In this document: positions 8,844 to 15,660 of the stretch, piece after piece
How the letters are laid out: every line of letters begins with the position of its first letter
Position numbering within the stretch: the stretch's first letter is position 1
Assembly: GCA_002422505.1 (NCBI GenBank)
Contig: DIVX01000094.1
Coordinates: forward strand, 1-27,879
Length of the DNA stretch: 27,879 nucleotides
Direction: 5' to 3'
Source of the DNA: Desulfovibrio sp. UBA6121
GTDB lineage: Bacteria; Desulfobacterota; Desulfovibrionia; Desulfovibrionales; Desulfovibrionaceae
Position numbers and translations under genes: made by a program
Notes under the pieces: generated by a model
The model's database searches: none
What the model saw: only the letters and a program-made list of their open reading frames with translations
What the model was told of the DNA's origin: nothing

Positions 8844-9410
8844 CTACTGGTTGCCCTTGATGCGGATGTCGTTCTTGACGCTCTTCACGCCCTCGACCTT
8901 GGAAGCCAACTTCGCCGCAGTATCGGCCTCGGCCTGGTTGCCGACAAAACCGGTCAACTGCACAACGCCCTTGAAGGTCTCCACGCTGATTTCCGCAGAC
9001 TTGAGGCTCGAATCCTTGAGCAGTTCGGCCTTCACCTTGCCGGTTATGGCGGCGTTGTCGACAAACTCGCCCGCGCCTTCCTTGGTCGCAGTGCCGGCGC
9101 TCTTGATCTTCACGTCGTTGCGCACTTCGGTGACGCCCTTGACCTTGCGGGCCGTTTCGGCGGCGGTGGCGATCTCGGCCTGGGAGCCGACGAAACCGGA
9201 GAGCTGCACAATGCCCTTGAAGGTCTCGACGTTGATTTCAGAGGACTTCAGCGAAGGCGCTTGGAGAATCTCGGCCTTCACCTTGGCGGTAACGGCGGCA
9301 TCGTCCATGTACTCGCCGGTGCCCTCTTTGGTTTCTGTGGAGGAACAGCCAAAGGCCACGGCCATAAGCGCCACGAGACACAGCAGGGAAAAACTTTTGC
9401 GCAACAGCAT
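8844..9410 (-). CDS. Lipoprotein with two BON domains
   Basis: Protein of 188 residues. The signal peptide ends in a lipobox (VAFGC, Cys22), so the mature protein is probably a lipoprotein. Two BON repeats follow (about 35-103 and 115-186), each of the form DDAAVTAKVKAEIL ... VETFKGIVQLSGFVGSQAE. BON domains occur in OsmY and related proteins and are thought to bind membranes or phospholipids. The start at 9410 has AAGGAG 8 bases upstream; an extended frame to 9479 lacks a site and has no signal-peptide logic. Its nearest relative here is the one-BON lipoprotein at 14932-15252, which shares VETFKG-VQLSGFV. Confidence 0.92.
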   Translation of the reverse strand: MLLRKSFSLLCLVALMAVAFGCSSTETKEGTGEYMDDAAVTAKVKAEILQAPSLKSSEINVETFKGIVQLSGFVGSQAEIATAAETARKVKGVTEVRNDVKIKSAGTATKEGAGEFVDNAAITGKVKAELLKDSSLKSAEISVETFKGVVQLTGFVGNQAEADTAAKLASKVEGVKSVKNDIRIKGNQ

Positions 9411-9445
9411 AGAATTGCTCCTTGAAAAATGACATACAGTGTTGG

Positions 9446-9877
9446 TTAGGGTGAACGATACAGGTTGCTTCTGGTGCACTGGGTTATGCCTTGAACCGTC
9501 CCGTCAGATTCCCCCGGGCCGCACACGCGGGTGGGCTCCGGGCCCGCGCCCGGCTGCTGGGACACAGGCGGAGCGCTTTTTACAACAAAGGGGCAACGCG
9601 TTCGAAAGGCCCCCGGCACGAACCGCTCCGCAAAGCTTTTCTGGAGCAGCCGCAGATCCAAAACCAGCAATGTCGCCCCGCCCAGGGCCACAATGGCCGA
9701 GGCCCAGAATCCTCCGGCCTCATCAAGGGTAAGACGGAACAGCAGGGTGCCGAGAACCGCGCCAAGGATGCCGACGAAGACGTCTCCAAGAACTCCGAAC
9801 TTTCCGCCCTTCATCAGCGTGCGCGCCAGCAGGCCCGTTGCCAGCCCAATCAGCACAAACCAGACGATGTCATGCAT
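9446..9877 (-). CDS. GlsB/YeaQ/YmgE family membrane protein, copy 1, with an extended C-terminus
   Basis: Residues 1-78 form the typical three-helix GlsB/YeaQ (transglycosylase-associated) protein: LIGLATGLLARTLMKGGKFG, GDVFVGILGAVLG and a third helix ending LVLDLRLLQ. The family is normally about 80-100 residues and the paralogue here (15394-15639) has 81. This copy runs on to 143 residues with a Pro/Arg/Cys-containing tail that has no visible domain, ending 35 bases before the BON gene start. The tail looks like read-through into former intergenic DNA after loss of a stop. The start at 9877 is preceded by AGAGGGG. The role of the family is unknown beyond stress association. Confidence 0.8.
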   Translation of the reverse strand: MHDIVWFVLIGLATGLLARTLMKGGKFGVLGDVFVGILGAVLGTLLFRLTLDEAGGFWASAIVALGGATLLVLDLRLLQKSFAERFVPGAFRTRCPFVVKSAPPVSQQPGAGPEPTRVCGPGESDGTVQGITQCTRSNLYRSP

Positions 9878-9969
9878 TGCGGTGCCCCTCTGTGGCATTT
9901 CCAAAACGTTGCATCCATTCACTCCAAACAAAAACGCGTAGCGCTTCGGCCTTTTCGCCGGGCTTCGCC

Positions 9970-10713
9970 CTATTCGCGTTCTTCAAGGAACGCGATGGCC
10001 TTGGGGAGATCCGCAAACTGATGGATGATGTAGTCTGGCTCCGCTCTTTCCGATCTGTTTCGCCCCTGGTTTGATGAAAAGTATATCGTCTTCATGTCGA
10101 GCTGCTTGGCTCCGTAAACGTCGCGAAACATGTCGTTGCCCACAAACAGCACGTCGCTGGGCTCCAGGCCCAGGCCGTTCAGCGCCGCCCGGAAGATTCT
10201 CCGGTCCGGCTTGCGAAAGCCGTAGTCGCCGGAAACGATGATGGGGTTGAAATAGTGCACGATGCCCAGGGCGCGCATTTCCGGCACGGCCCACGCGCTT
10301 TGCGCATCCGAAAGCGCGGCCAGCCTGTAGCGCCCCGCCAGGTCGTCGAGGATGCTGTTGACTTCCGGGTAGAGCCGCAGGCGGAAGCGCGAGATGCCCC
10401 GGTACATTTCCGCCAGCACCAGGGGCAGCACGCGCAGCTTCTCCTCCGGCAGGGCCTGGCAGGCTTCGGGCCTGCGATGTAAGAGCTCGCGCCACAGGGC
10501 CACAGCGTCGAACTCGGGGAAGTCCTCGGTGCTGGCGCTGCGCTGGGCGTCCATGATTTCGTAGTATTCATCGCGCAAGTCCCAGCGATGGATGCGTATG
10601 CCCTGGTAGGTCAGGAAATGGCTGATGCCGCGGTAGATCTCCTCGCAGCCTTCATCCGTGTGGATGTTGATGAGGGTGCCGTTGAGGTCGAAGATGATGG
10701 CCTTTACGTTCAT
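9970..10713 (-). CDS. HAD-superfamily hydrolase
   Basis: Protein of 247 residues with all four HAD motifs. Motif I is FDLNGTL (nucleophile Asp9), motif II is ALSDAQS, motif III is the Lys in GFRKPDRRIF, and motif IV is FVGNDMFRDVYGAK. An alpha-helical cap lies between motifs I and II (about 15-110). Motif I has Asn11 where most phosphatases have the general acid Asp, which could slow turnover or point to a different reaction. The start codon overlaps the stop of the phosphotransferase gene as ATGA, so kinase and hydrolase are probably made together. The substrate cannot be read from sequence. Confidence 0.9.
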   Translation of the reverse strand: MNVKAIIFDLNGTLINIHTDEGCEEIYRGISHFLTYQGIRIHRWDLRDEYYEIMDAQRSASTEDFPEFDAVALWRELLHRRPEACQALPEEKLRVLPLVLAEMYRGISRFRLRLYPEVNSILDDLAGRYRLAALSDAQSAWAVPEMRALGIVHYFNPIIVSGDYGFRKPDRRIFRAALNGLGLEPSDVLFVGNDMFRDVYGAKQLDMKTIYFSSNQGRNRSERAEPDYIIHQFADLPKAIAFLEERE

Positions 10714-11720
10714 GGCAATGCCCTCAGTGTTTGTTTGGCTTCCTCTACGAGACGCCAGCGATAGTCCGGGGCGATCCAGGAATTTCGGGCGATGCGCAGC
10801 AAGGTAATGCCGAGGTAGAAGGGCACGCGCCGGGTGATGGCCGCAAAGGCGCGCTCGCGGTCCGGCTGGTGGCAGCAGTATTCCCACAGGAAGTGGCCGA
10901 TGAAGGGCTCTGCCGCAGCCGGGTCGCCCATGCCCTGGCAGAAGAAATGCTTGAGCTCGCCGCAGAGCCTGCCCAGGTCGAATGCGCGGTCGGCCCATTG
11001 CATGCGCTCCAGGTCGATGGCCATGACGCTTTTGCCCCGGCCGAACAAAAAATTGGAGGGGGTGACGTCGCCATGCACCAGCACCGCGCGGTCCTCCCAC
11101 ATGACTGCTTGCGCGCGCCAGGCCTCGCGCAGGGCGTAAAGCTCTCCGGCCAGCTCCGGCCCCAGGCCCCGCGTGACGGTGAGGGAGGTGATGAGCCGCC
11201 CCATGTACTCGCAGGGGTCGGAGAAGGTCACCGGCCAGTCCCTGGCCGTGCGGCCATGCAACGTGGCCAGAAACCAGGCCAGGGCGGTGAGCTTGCGGAA
11301 GAGCCTGTCGCGTCGGCCCAGGAAGATCGCATCGTTGATGATCGTGCCCAGCACGTCGCCGTCGAGGTATTCCATCACCAGCAGGCCGTTCAGATCGGCA
11401 TTGAAGCCCAGGGGCCGCACCACGTAGTGCGGCGCATGGGCGAAACCGCTGGAGCGCAGAAAGTCGAGGTTGTTGAATTCGGTCCGCCCTGTTTCCAAGG
11501 CTTGGCCGAAGGTGTCGTGGTGCGCGGGGTAGAACTTGCCGATGACCCGCGCGCCGCTGCGCTTTTCCTCATACAGGTACACGTTGCGGGAGCAGGCGGA
11601 CTGGAAGACGCGGATTTGCGGGGCGTGGGCGGGCACGCCGAGCTGTGGCAGGATCTCGTGCTGCAGGTATCCGTACAAAGGGTCGGCGTGGGGCAGGCGC
11701 CCTAGGTAGGCGAAATTCAT
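10710..11720 (-). CDS. APH/choline-kinase-like phosphotransferase
   Basis: Protein of 336 residues of the aminoglycoside phosphotransferase superfamily. The Brenner motif is HGDVTPSN (His216, catalytic Asp218, Asn223), followed by the metal-binding Asp in MAIDLERMQWADRAFDLG. An N-lobe Lys lies in RVIGKFYPA. Despite the family name, most such genes phosphorylate metabolites rather than give resistance, and nothing here suggests an antibiotic substrate. The start at 11720 has AGGGG 8 bases upstream. It overlaps by ATGA both the micro membrane protein gene upstream and the HAD gene downstream, so the three are translationally coupled. The kinase/hydrolase pairing suggests both act on one phosphorylated metabolite; this is inference. 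Confidence 0.9.
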   Translation of the reverse strand: MNFAYLGRLPHADPLYGYLQHEILPQLGVPAHAPQIRVFQSACSRNVYLYEEKRSGARVIGKFYPAHHDTFGQALETGRTEFNNLDFLRSSGFAHAPHYVVRPLGFNADLNGLLVMEYLDGDVLGTIINDAIFLGRRDRLFRKLTALAWFLATLHGRTARDWPVTFSDPCEYMGRLITSLTVTRGLGPELAGELYALREAWRAQAVMWEDRAVLVHGDVTPSNFLFGRGKSVMAIDLERMQWADRAFDLGRLCGELKHFFCQGMGDPAAAEPFIGHFLWEYCCHQPDRERAFAAITRRVPFYLGITLLRIARNSWIAPDYRWRLVEEAKQTLRALP

Positions 11721-11920
11721 CTGCGGCCCCCTGCGGAGCCGGGAGGGGCGTTTGCCGGCGGCAGCAGTTCCCACACAAGACGCTCCGGCCCGATGCTCTC
11801 GGCCAAAGCAAGCCGATGGGTGCAATGCCACCACAGCGCTGGGGCAAGGAGCAGCATGGCAAGGGCGACATGATTGTGCGGTGACGCGGCATCGAACTGT
11901 GCGGGAAGGTCAAACATCAT
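11717..11920 (-). CDS. Micro membrane protein coupled to the phosphotransferase gene
   Basis: Protein of 67 residues, MMFDLPAQFD at the N-terminus, one hydrophobic helix at about 18-31 (ALAMLLLAPALWW), and a polar Pro/Gly-rich tail. I do not recognise a family. Support for it being real is an AAAGGA site 5 bases before the tandem ATG at 11920-11915, and its stop overlapping the phosphotransferase start as ATGA. It could anchor the downstream enzymes to the membrane, or the frame could serve mainly as a leader for translational coupling. Confidence 0.6.
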   Translation of the reverse strand: MMFDLPAQFDAASPHNHVALAMLLLAPALWWHCTHRLALAESIGPERLVWELLPPANAPPGSAGGRR

Positions 11921-12156
11921 CGTTTCCTTTGTAAAAGCGGGCGCAACGGCCCTCATTTGCCTCCTTCTCCGTGGAGGGGGAGGCAGGCTCGCCGCGTCCA
12001 AACGAATTCGGAGGCGACAACGGCGGCGCAACTCAAATTTTATAAAGCCACCCGTGGGACAGACCGCTGTGGTCTTTTGCTCACGGGGCCTGTCGCCAGA
12101 GCGAGGCTGCCCGGCTCGTCTGCTTTGAGTCGCGCCGTCAAATGCACTGCTTCAGA

Positions 12157-12221
12157 TAAGGGAAGGGCCATAGTCGAGAGGATGAAGGAACTTGTGCAGC
12201 GCGTCGGTGCGCTGTCGCGCA
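12157..12221 (-). repeat. Diverged upstream repeat shared with the HEAT-gene promoter region
   Basis: On the minus strand this block begins with the 16-bp palindrome and then runs without gaps parallel to 16371-16435. By eye about 52 of 64 positions agree, including GCTGCAC, CATCCTC, ATGGC and CTTCCCTT. It probably represents a duplicated promoter/operator region, because both copies face a cluster containing GlsB-BON-CsbD. Confidence 0.6.
12206..12221 (-). promoter_or_regulatory. 16-bp palindromic site, copy 1
   Basis: The minus strand reads TGCGCGACAGCGCACC, an inverted repeat TGCGC-4-GCGCA plus flank, identical to the sites at 16420 and 19156. It lies about 285 bases before the micro membrane protein gene that opens the first stress cluster. 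It is a proposed operator for the Crp-family proteins encoded in the window. Confidence 0.55.
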
Positions 12222-12310
12222 TATGCATGCAAGCCAGGCCCGCGCGCTCGTCCTTCCACGGAATACAGTGAAGGCCGCAGGAACTCGGGGCAATCACACA
12301 AGCCATTCTA

Positions 12311-12326
12311 CGTGCACTATCGCGCA
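12311..12326 (-). promoter_or_regulatory. 16-bp palindromic site, copy 2 (diverged)
   Basis: The minus strand reads TGCGCGATAGTGCACG, 13 of 16 matching the exact copies. It lies 89 bases upstream of copy 1, in the same orientation. Directly upstream of it on the minus strand is the AT-rich stretch 12331-12350, so it could overlap a transcription start there. Confidence 0.4.
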
Positions 12327-12536
12327 GACATATTTTATATAAAAAGTTTAGCTTCACGCATGCTGAAGAATTCTCAGATCGAGCGGCAAAGAATACAAGC
12401 CCGCAACTGTTTGGCGCTCCCGGGGACAAGCGGCACGCGATACGAATGAAACAGGCCTCGCGCCTTGTTCAAGCTCTGTGTCAGCACCTGCAACGAAAGT
12501 CTTTGCCCTGTGGCGCCCCAGCTGCCCCGCCCACGC

Positions 12537-12566
12537 AAAAGAGCCAGCGAGTTGCCCCGCTGGCTC
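12537..12566 (-). terminator. Second hairpin with a T-run after lpxR
   Basis: GAGCCAGCG (12541-12549) pairs perfectly with CGCTGGCTC (12558-12566) around an 8-base loop. On the minus strand the stem is followed directly by TTTTGCG. It stands about 40 bases beyond the first terminator of lpxR and probably acts as a back-up. Confidence 0.6.
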
Positions 12567-12607
12567 AGCAAATACATTTTTAGTGAAATAACTCTGCGTT
12601 ACAACAC

Positions 12608-12638
12608 AAAAAAACGCCCATCAGCCGACCCGGACGGG
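12608..12638 (-). terminator. Intrinsic terminator after lpxR
   Basis: On the minus strand CCCGTCCG, loop GGT, CGG, a 3-base bulge and ATGGG form a hairpin, followed by CG and seven T (the A-run 12608-12614). It starts about 30 bases past the lpxR stop. Confidence 0.6.
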
Positions 12639-12666
12639 TTGTGAACAACGTCTTGCAACTCCACAT

Positions 12667-13725
12667 CTAGAACGTGACGGACAGACTGACGGACCCGAAC
12701 AGTTGCCCTCCTTTCTGCCCGTAAAATTCCTCTGTGCGGTACACGTGCGTGTAGGTCAGCTTGGCCCGTCCCAATACCAGACCAATGCCGCCCATAAGAT
12801 CCGCAACGAAGACCTTCTTTGAGACACTGGCGCTGTCCTCCCAGGTATTGCCGTCGAGGAAGATGTTGCGCGCCACCGCGCGGCCCTCGGCTCCGGCAAA
12901 GAGGTGCAGGCCGAAATCGGTGTCCGCCCGCAGACGGGGATCATCGGAATCGGCTGGCGCGCTTACCCCACCGCCAGGCTGAATGAGGGAGGTGCCGAAA
13001 TCCCACGGCAGCCGGTAGCCCAGGCGCGTTTCGAAACCGGCGGCTGCGTGGGTCTGCACGTTACCCGCCGTGGCCCGCACATGGGGCAGAAGGTCCCAGG
13101 CAACGTCACGGCCCAGGTCCAGCCGCGCGGAGCGCAGTGTGCGCTGCCAGGAAAGCACGAGGCCCGGCTCGTCGTGCAGTTGGCGGCCCCAACCCCGAAC
13201 GCGTTCAAAGCCCATGAGCGCGTGGTAGTTGTTTTGGGTTTCCTCGGCCAGGGCCGAGGGCCCCACAACGCCGATGCTCGTCTCAAAGGTGTCGAGCTGG
13301 GTTGCCGTTTTGGCGTGCAGGGCCAGAGATATGTAGCTCCAGCCGGCAAAGGGCCTGTCGTCGGGCTGTGCGGCCCCGCTCCAGGTGTCCCGGGGAACGT
13401 ACATGTTTTGCCCCAGGGAAAGCGCCACGTTGTATTGTTGCCCCGGCTCGTTCACAAAGGGCAGAATGCGCAGGTAAGGCAACACGAACTCCGGCAGGCG
13501 CTCGTCCTCGGCGTACTTCTTGATGTCGCCGGAAACCCAGGAAAGCTTGAGGCCATTGGTATAGTGGTTGTCCGTGCCGGCGAAGTAGTCGTTCTCTTCC
13601 GTAAGGATGAGGGTGGACGCCGTGCTGGCGGACTGTTGGGGTTCGGCGGCGTGCAGGGTGCGCTCTGGAAGCGCAAGCAGCAGCGCCGCGGCCAGCACAA
13701 GAAGGATGCGAAAATCATGGCGCAT
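12667..13725 (-). CDS. lpxR: Lipid A 3'-O-deacylase, LpxR-like outer-membrane protein (DUF2219)
   Basis: Protein of 352 residues. A signal peptide (hydrophobic core LLVLAAALLLALP, cleavage near HAAEP) is followed by the family signature ENDYFAGTDNHYTNGLKLSW. That contains the Asn-Asp pair and the later Ser known to be catalytic in Salmonella LpxR. Later landmarks are DRPFAGWSY and amphipathic beta strands to a C-terminal aromatic residue (SLSVTF), as in outer-membrane barrels. LpxR removes 3'-linked acyl chains from lipid A at the outer membrane. The start at 13725 fits the signal peptide; a longer frame to 14103 covers the intergenic hairpin and is rejected. A strong hairpin (13779-13822) separates it from the glycine-zipper gene, so it may be expressed partly independently. 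Confidence 0.88.
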   Translation of the reverse strand: MRHDFRILLVLAAALLLALPERTLHAAEPQQSASTASTLILTEENDYFAGTDNHYTNGLKLSWVSGDIKKYAEDERLPEFVLPYLRILPFVNEPGQQYNVALSLGQNMYVPRDTWSGAAQPDDRPFAGWSYISLALHAKTATQLDTFETSIGVVGPSALAEETQNNYHALMGFERVRGWGRQLHDEPGLVLSWQRTLRSARLDLGRDVAWDLLPHVRATAGNVQTHAAAGFETRLGYRLPWDFGTSLIQPGGGVSAPADSDDPRLRADTDFGLHLFAGAEGRAVARNIFLDGNTWEDSASVSKKVFVADLMGGIGLVLGRAKLTYTHVYRTEEFYGQKGGQLFGSVSLSVTF

Positions 13726-13778
13726 GCGCGGGCCCTGCTCTGGTGGAAGCGTTTTGGTGGAATGGCATGAAAACGCAA

Positions 13779-13822
13779 GGGCGACCGGCAGGGCGGGTGT
13801 GTTCTCCCCGCCCTGGTCGCCC
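13779..13822 (-). terminator. Strong hairpin between glycine-zipper gene and lpxR
   Basis: GGGCGAC + CAGGGCGGG (13779-13797, with a 3-base bulge) pairs with CCCGCCCTG + GTCGCCC (13807-13822), 16 base pairs around a 9-base loop. On the minus strand TTGCGTTTTC follows, an imperfect T-run. It probably ends or attenuates transcription from the HEAT-GlsB-BON-CsbD cluster before lpxR. Confidence 0.6.
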
Positions 13823-13904
13823 GGCCCAACCACGTGCCCTCTGTCGGCTGACGGCGCCCGTTCAAGGCAGCTGCCCAAGCCGAGAGCGCGGTGGCTATCG
13901 CCGT

Positions 13905-14138
13905 CTACTTCTGGCCGTCCTTCTGATTGCCGTACAGGCCGCCAGCAACGGCTCCCAGGCCGCCGCCAATAAGTGCGCCAACACCGAGCGAGCCGCCGGT
14001 GAGCGCGCTGATGCCAAGGCCCGCGCCAGCGCCGATGGCGCCGCCGGACAAGGCTCCCTGCTGGGTCTTCGTCATTTGCGTGCAGGCGGAAAAGCCCAAG
14101 CACATGACCAACAACGCGGCGATGAATGCTGTTTTCAT
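13905..14138 (-). CDS. Small glycine-zipper lipoprotein
   Basis: Protein of 77 residues. The signal peptide has a lipobox LGFSAC (Cys19). The rest is a Gly/Ala-rich double hydrophobic hairpin (GGAIGAGAGLGISALTGGSLGVGALIGGGLGAVAGG) interrupted by TGG, ending in a charged tail. This is the glycine-zipper type seen in OsmB-, YmgG- and SlyB-like envelope proteins; the exact family is uncertain. GAGGT lies 5 bases before the ATG. It follows the exported unknown gene by 8 bases, so the two are co-transcribed. Confidence 0.85.
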   Translation of the reverse strand: MKTAFIAALLVMCLGFSACTQMTKTQQGALSGGAIGAGAGLGISALTGGSLGVGALIGGGLGAVAGGLYGNQKDGQK

Positions 14139-14146
14139 AATGACCT

Positions 14147-14530
14147 CTAGTTCTTCCAGTTGGGCGCGATCATCTCGTGCCAGACCACGTCGAGCACATT
14201 TCTGTGCAGCTTGGTGGGGTTGTTCGCGTAGTAGGCGTCAATCCTGCTCACCATTTCGGACCAGCGGGCCTCCTTGAAGGCTCCTACCCAGCCCTTGACG
14301 AAGCGGGACGGCTCCTCAGAGTGCTTGGTGCGAATGTGGTACTCAAGGACAACGGCGTTGCTGACGCCAAGCAGGAAGGCCCGCTTGTCGGAATCCGTCG
14401 AGTGCGTCCAAACCTTGCCGTCGATGTCCGGGTCGGAGTTTTCCATGGCCGCCTGGGCGCACGCGGAGCCCGCGCTGAAGAGCAGCAGCCCCATAAGTGC
14501 AAGCATCGCAAAGTATAAGTTCTTTTTCAT
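14147..14530 (-). CDS. Exported conserved-looking protein of unknown function
   Basis: Protein of 127 residues. The signal peptide (LYFAMLALMGLLLFSAGSACAQA, cleavage probably after CAQA) is followed by a compact soluble domain. Notable segments are DGKVWTHSTDSDKRAFLLG, FVKGWVGAF, IDAYYANNP and VLDVVWHEMIAP. I have a sense of a periplasmic family with this pattern but cannot name it. The start at 14530 has AGAGGG 4 bases upstream, while the longer frame to 14596 has no site. It lies 71 bases after the CsbD copy 2 stop and 8 bases before the glycine-zipper gene. Confidence 0.8.
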   Translation of the reverse strand: MKKNLYFAMLALMGLLLFSAGSACAQAAMENSDPDIDGKVWTHSTDSDKRAFLLGVSNAVVLEYHIRTKHSEEPSRFVKGWVGAFKEARWSEMVSRIDAYYANNPTKLHRNVLDVVWHEMIAPNWKN

Positions 14531-14601
14531 TTGACCCTCTGACGTTACAGGTTGCCGGGCGCGGCCAATCCACTTCGCGGCGAACAAGCGCCGCACCGCC
14601 G

Positions 14602-14781
14602 CTATTTTCCTGCCACGGTCTCTATCTCGCCAGCCTTCTGCTGGAGCTTTCCGGCCATGTTCTCGGCCTTGCCCTTTATCTCCATCTCGTGGTTATCCAG
14701 GGCCTTGCCCACCACTTCCTTCACCTTGCCGGAAACCTCGTGCAGCTTGCCTGCAACTTTGTCCTTGGTGCTTGCCTTCAT
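14602..14781 (-). CDS. CsbD family stress protein, copy 2
   Basis: Protein of 59 residues, beginning MKASTKDKVAGKLHEVSG with the central NHEMEIKGK. It has the same length and register as copy 1 at 8389-8568, so the two are clearly paralogues. AGGAG lies 8 bases before the ATG at 14781. A short GCGGCG/CGCCGC hairpin just past the stop may mark a processing or weak termination point. As in the first cluster, it follows a BON lipoprotein gene after a gap that carries a hairpin. Confidence 0.9.
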   Translation of the reverse strand: MKASTKDKVAGKLHEVSGKVKEVVGKALDNHEMEIKGKAENMAGKLQQKAGEIETVAGK

Positions 14782-14823
14782 GCCAATGCTCCTGTGTTGT
14801 TGCCGGTGGTCGAACTGCTGTTG

Positions 14824-14864
14824 GCTGCGGCCTCCCTCCCCTGTGGAAAGAGGGAGGCCGCAGC
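14824..14864 (-). terminator. 15-bp perfect hairpin between BON copy 2 and CsbD copy 2
   Basis: GCTGCGGCCTCCCTC (14824-14838) is perfectly complementary to GAGGGAGGCCGCAGC (14850-14864) around an 11-base loop. There is no T-run, so it may stabilise the upstream BON message or set the ratio of BON to CsbD expression, rather than end transcription fully. Confidence 0.5.
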
Positions 14865-14931
14865 GCCGCGCCTGGGCTGTGTTGGAGGAGGGCGACTGCC
14901 CGGCACGGCGAAGGCGTTTATGCCATTGGGC

Positions 14932-15252
14932 TTACTGCTGGCCCTTAACGACCATGTTGCTGCGCACGTCGCGTACGCCATCGACCTTGCGGGTAATGGC
15001 CACGGCGGTATTGATCTGCGCGGCGGAGGAGACGAAGCCGGAAAGCTGCACAACGCCCTTGAAGGTCTCAACCTGGATGTCGTTGGAGTTCATGCCGGGC
15101 TCGCCCAGCAGGCCGGACTTGACCTTGGCCGTGATTGCGGAATCGTCGATGTAGCCGCCGGTGCCTTCCCTGGTGGAGGTTGCCGCGCAACCAAAAACAA
15201 AGGCCAGCATGACGGTGAGGCACAGCAGGGTAATGCGCTTGTACAGTGTCAT
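14932..15252 (-). CDS. Lipoprotein with one BON domain
   Basis: Protein of 106 residues. The signal peptide ends in the lipobox FVFGC (Cys22). A short linker (REGTGGYIDDSAIT) leads to a single BON domain ending VRSNMVVKGQQ. It shares VETFKG-VQLSGFV and the GTGxYxDDxAxTAKVK start with the first repeat of the two-BON lipoprotein at 8844-9410, so the pair differs by one repeat. AGGAG lies 6 bases before the ATG. It is part of the GlsB-BON-CsbD block, copy 2. Confidence 0.92.
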   Translation of the reverse strand: MTLYKRITLLCLTVMLAFVFGCAATSTREGTGGYIDDSAITAKVKSGLLGEPGMNSNDIQVETFKGVVQLSGFVSSAAQINTAVAITRKVDGVRDVRSNMVVKGQQ

Positions 15253-15393
15253 TTTGTGCTCCTATGGGGTTAAAGATGCATGCGTTTGTTTGAAATGTGA
15301 CAGAATTTGCGAGGGGGCCGCCATGGCTTGCTGGCCGGTGCGCCATTCCCGGAAACAAGGCTGCTTTTCTTGCGCGCCCTTGCGCTCGCGCGG

Positions 15394-15639
15394 CTACACT
15401 CTGCGGATGAGGCGCAAGACGAAGATCAGCAGTATCGCGCCCACGGTGGCCACGAGTATCTGACCGAGCAGGCCGCTTCCGCCAATGCCCACAACCCCGA
15501 AGAGATACCCGCCGATGACTGCGCCAAGAATGCCCACCACGATGTCGCCCAGGACGCCGAAGCCGCCGCCCTTTACCAAAACCCCGGCAAGCCAACCGGC
15601 GACAAGCCCGATGAAAACCAAGAGAAGGAGTCCTTCCAT
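15394..15639 (-). CDS. GlsB/YeaQ/YmgE family membrane protein, copy 2
   Basis: Protein of 81 residues, the normal family size. It has three hydrophobic helices and the signature VKGGGFGVLGDIVVGILGAVIGG, ending VLRLIRRV. It aligns along its whole length with residues 1-78 of copy 1 (9446-9877). It starts 21 bases after the HEAT-repeat gene stop, so the two are probably one transcript. No molecular function is established for the family. Confidence 0.92.
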   Translation of the reverse strand: MEGLLLLVFIGLVAGWLAGVLVKGGGFGVLGDIVVGILGAVIGGYLFGVVGIGGSGLLGQILVATVGAILLIFVLRLIRRV

Positions 15640-15660
15640 GCAATGCTCCTGTTCGTTCTT

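Larger units (their letters stand above)
11921..12536. other. Long intergenic region upstream of the phosphotransferase operon
   Basis: No convincing gene is seen in these 616 bases. The region holds two copies of the 16-bp palindrome (12206 and 12311) and a diverged repeat shared with 16390-16435. It also has an AT-rich stretch at 12331-12350 (tattttatat then aaaaagttta) that could carry a promoter, and a second AT-rich TTTATAAAATTT on the minus strand near 12030-12045. Open frames across it translate the repeat and have no family resemblance. Confidence 0.6.

Noticed and set aside
9940..9957. Possible further palindrome copy (ACGCGTAGCGCTTCG) before GlsB copy 1
   Set aside because: It needs a deletion to align and only the TAGCGC half matches.
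10710..11720. Antibiotic-resistance reading of the APH-like gene
   Set aside because: The superfamily is broad, no specific resistance family is recognised, and the coupled HAD gene points to metabolism.
12040..12429. Open frame on - containing a MRDSAPT segment, with look-alikes at 16314, 16451 and 18915
   Set aside because: The shared peptide is just the translated palindromic repeat (GCGCGACAGCGCACCGAC). The rest does not align as protein and no ribosome site fits.
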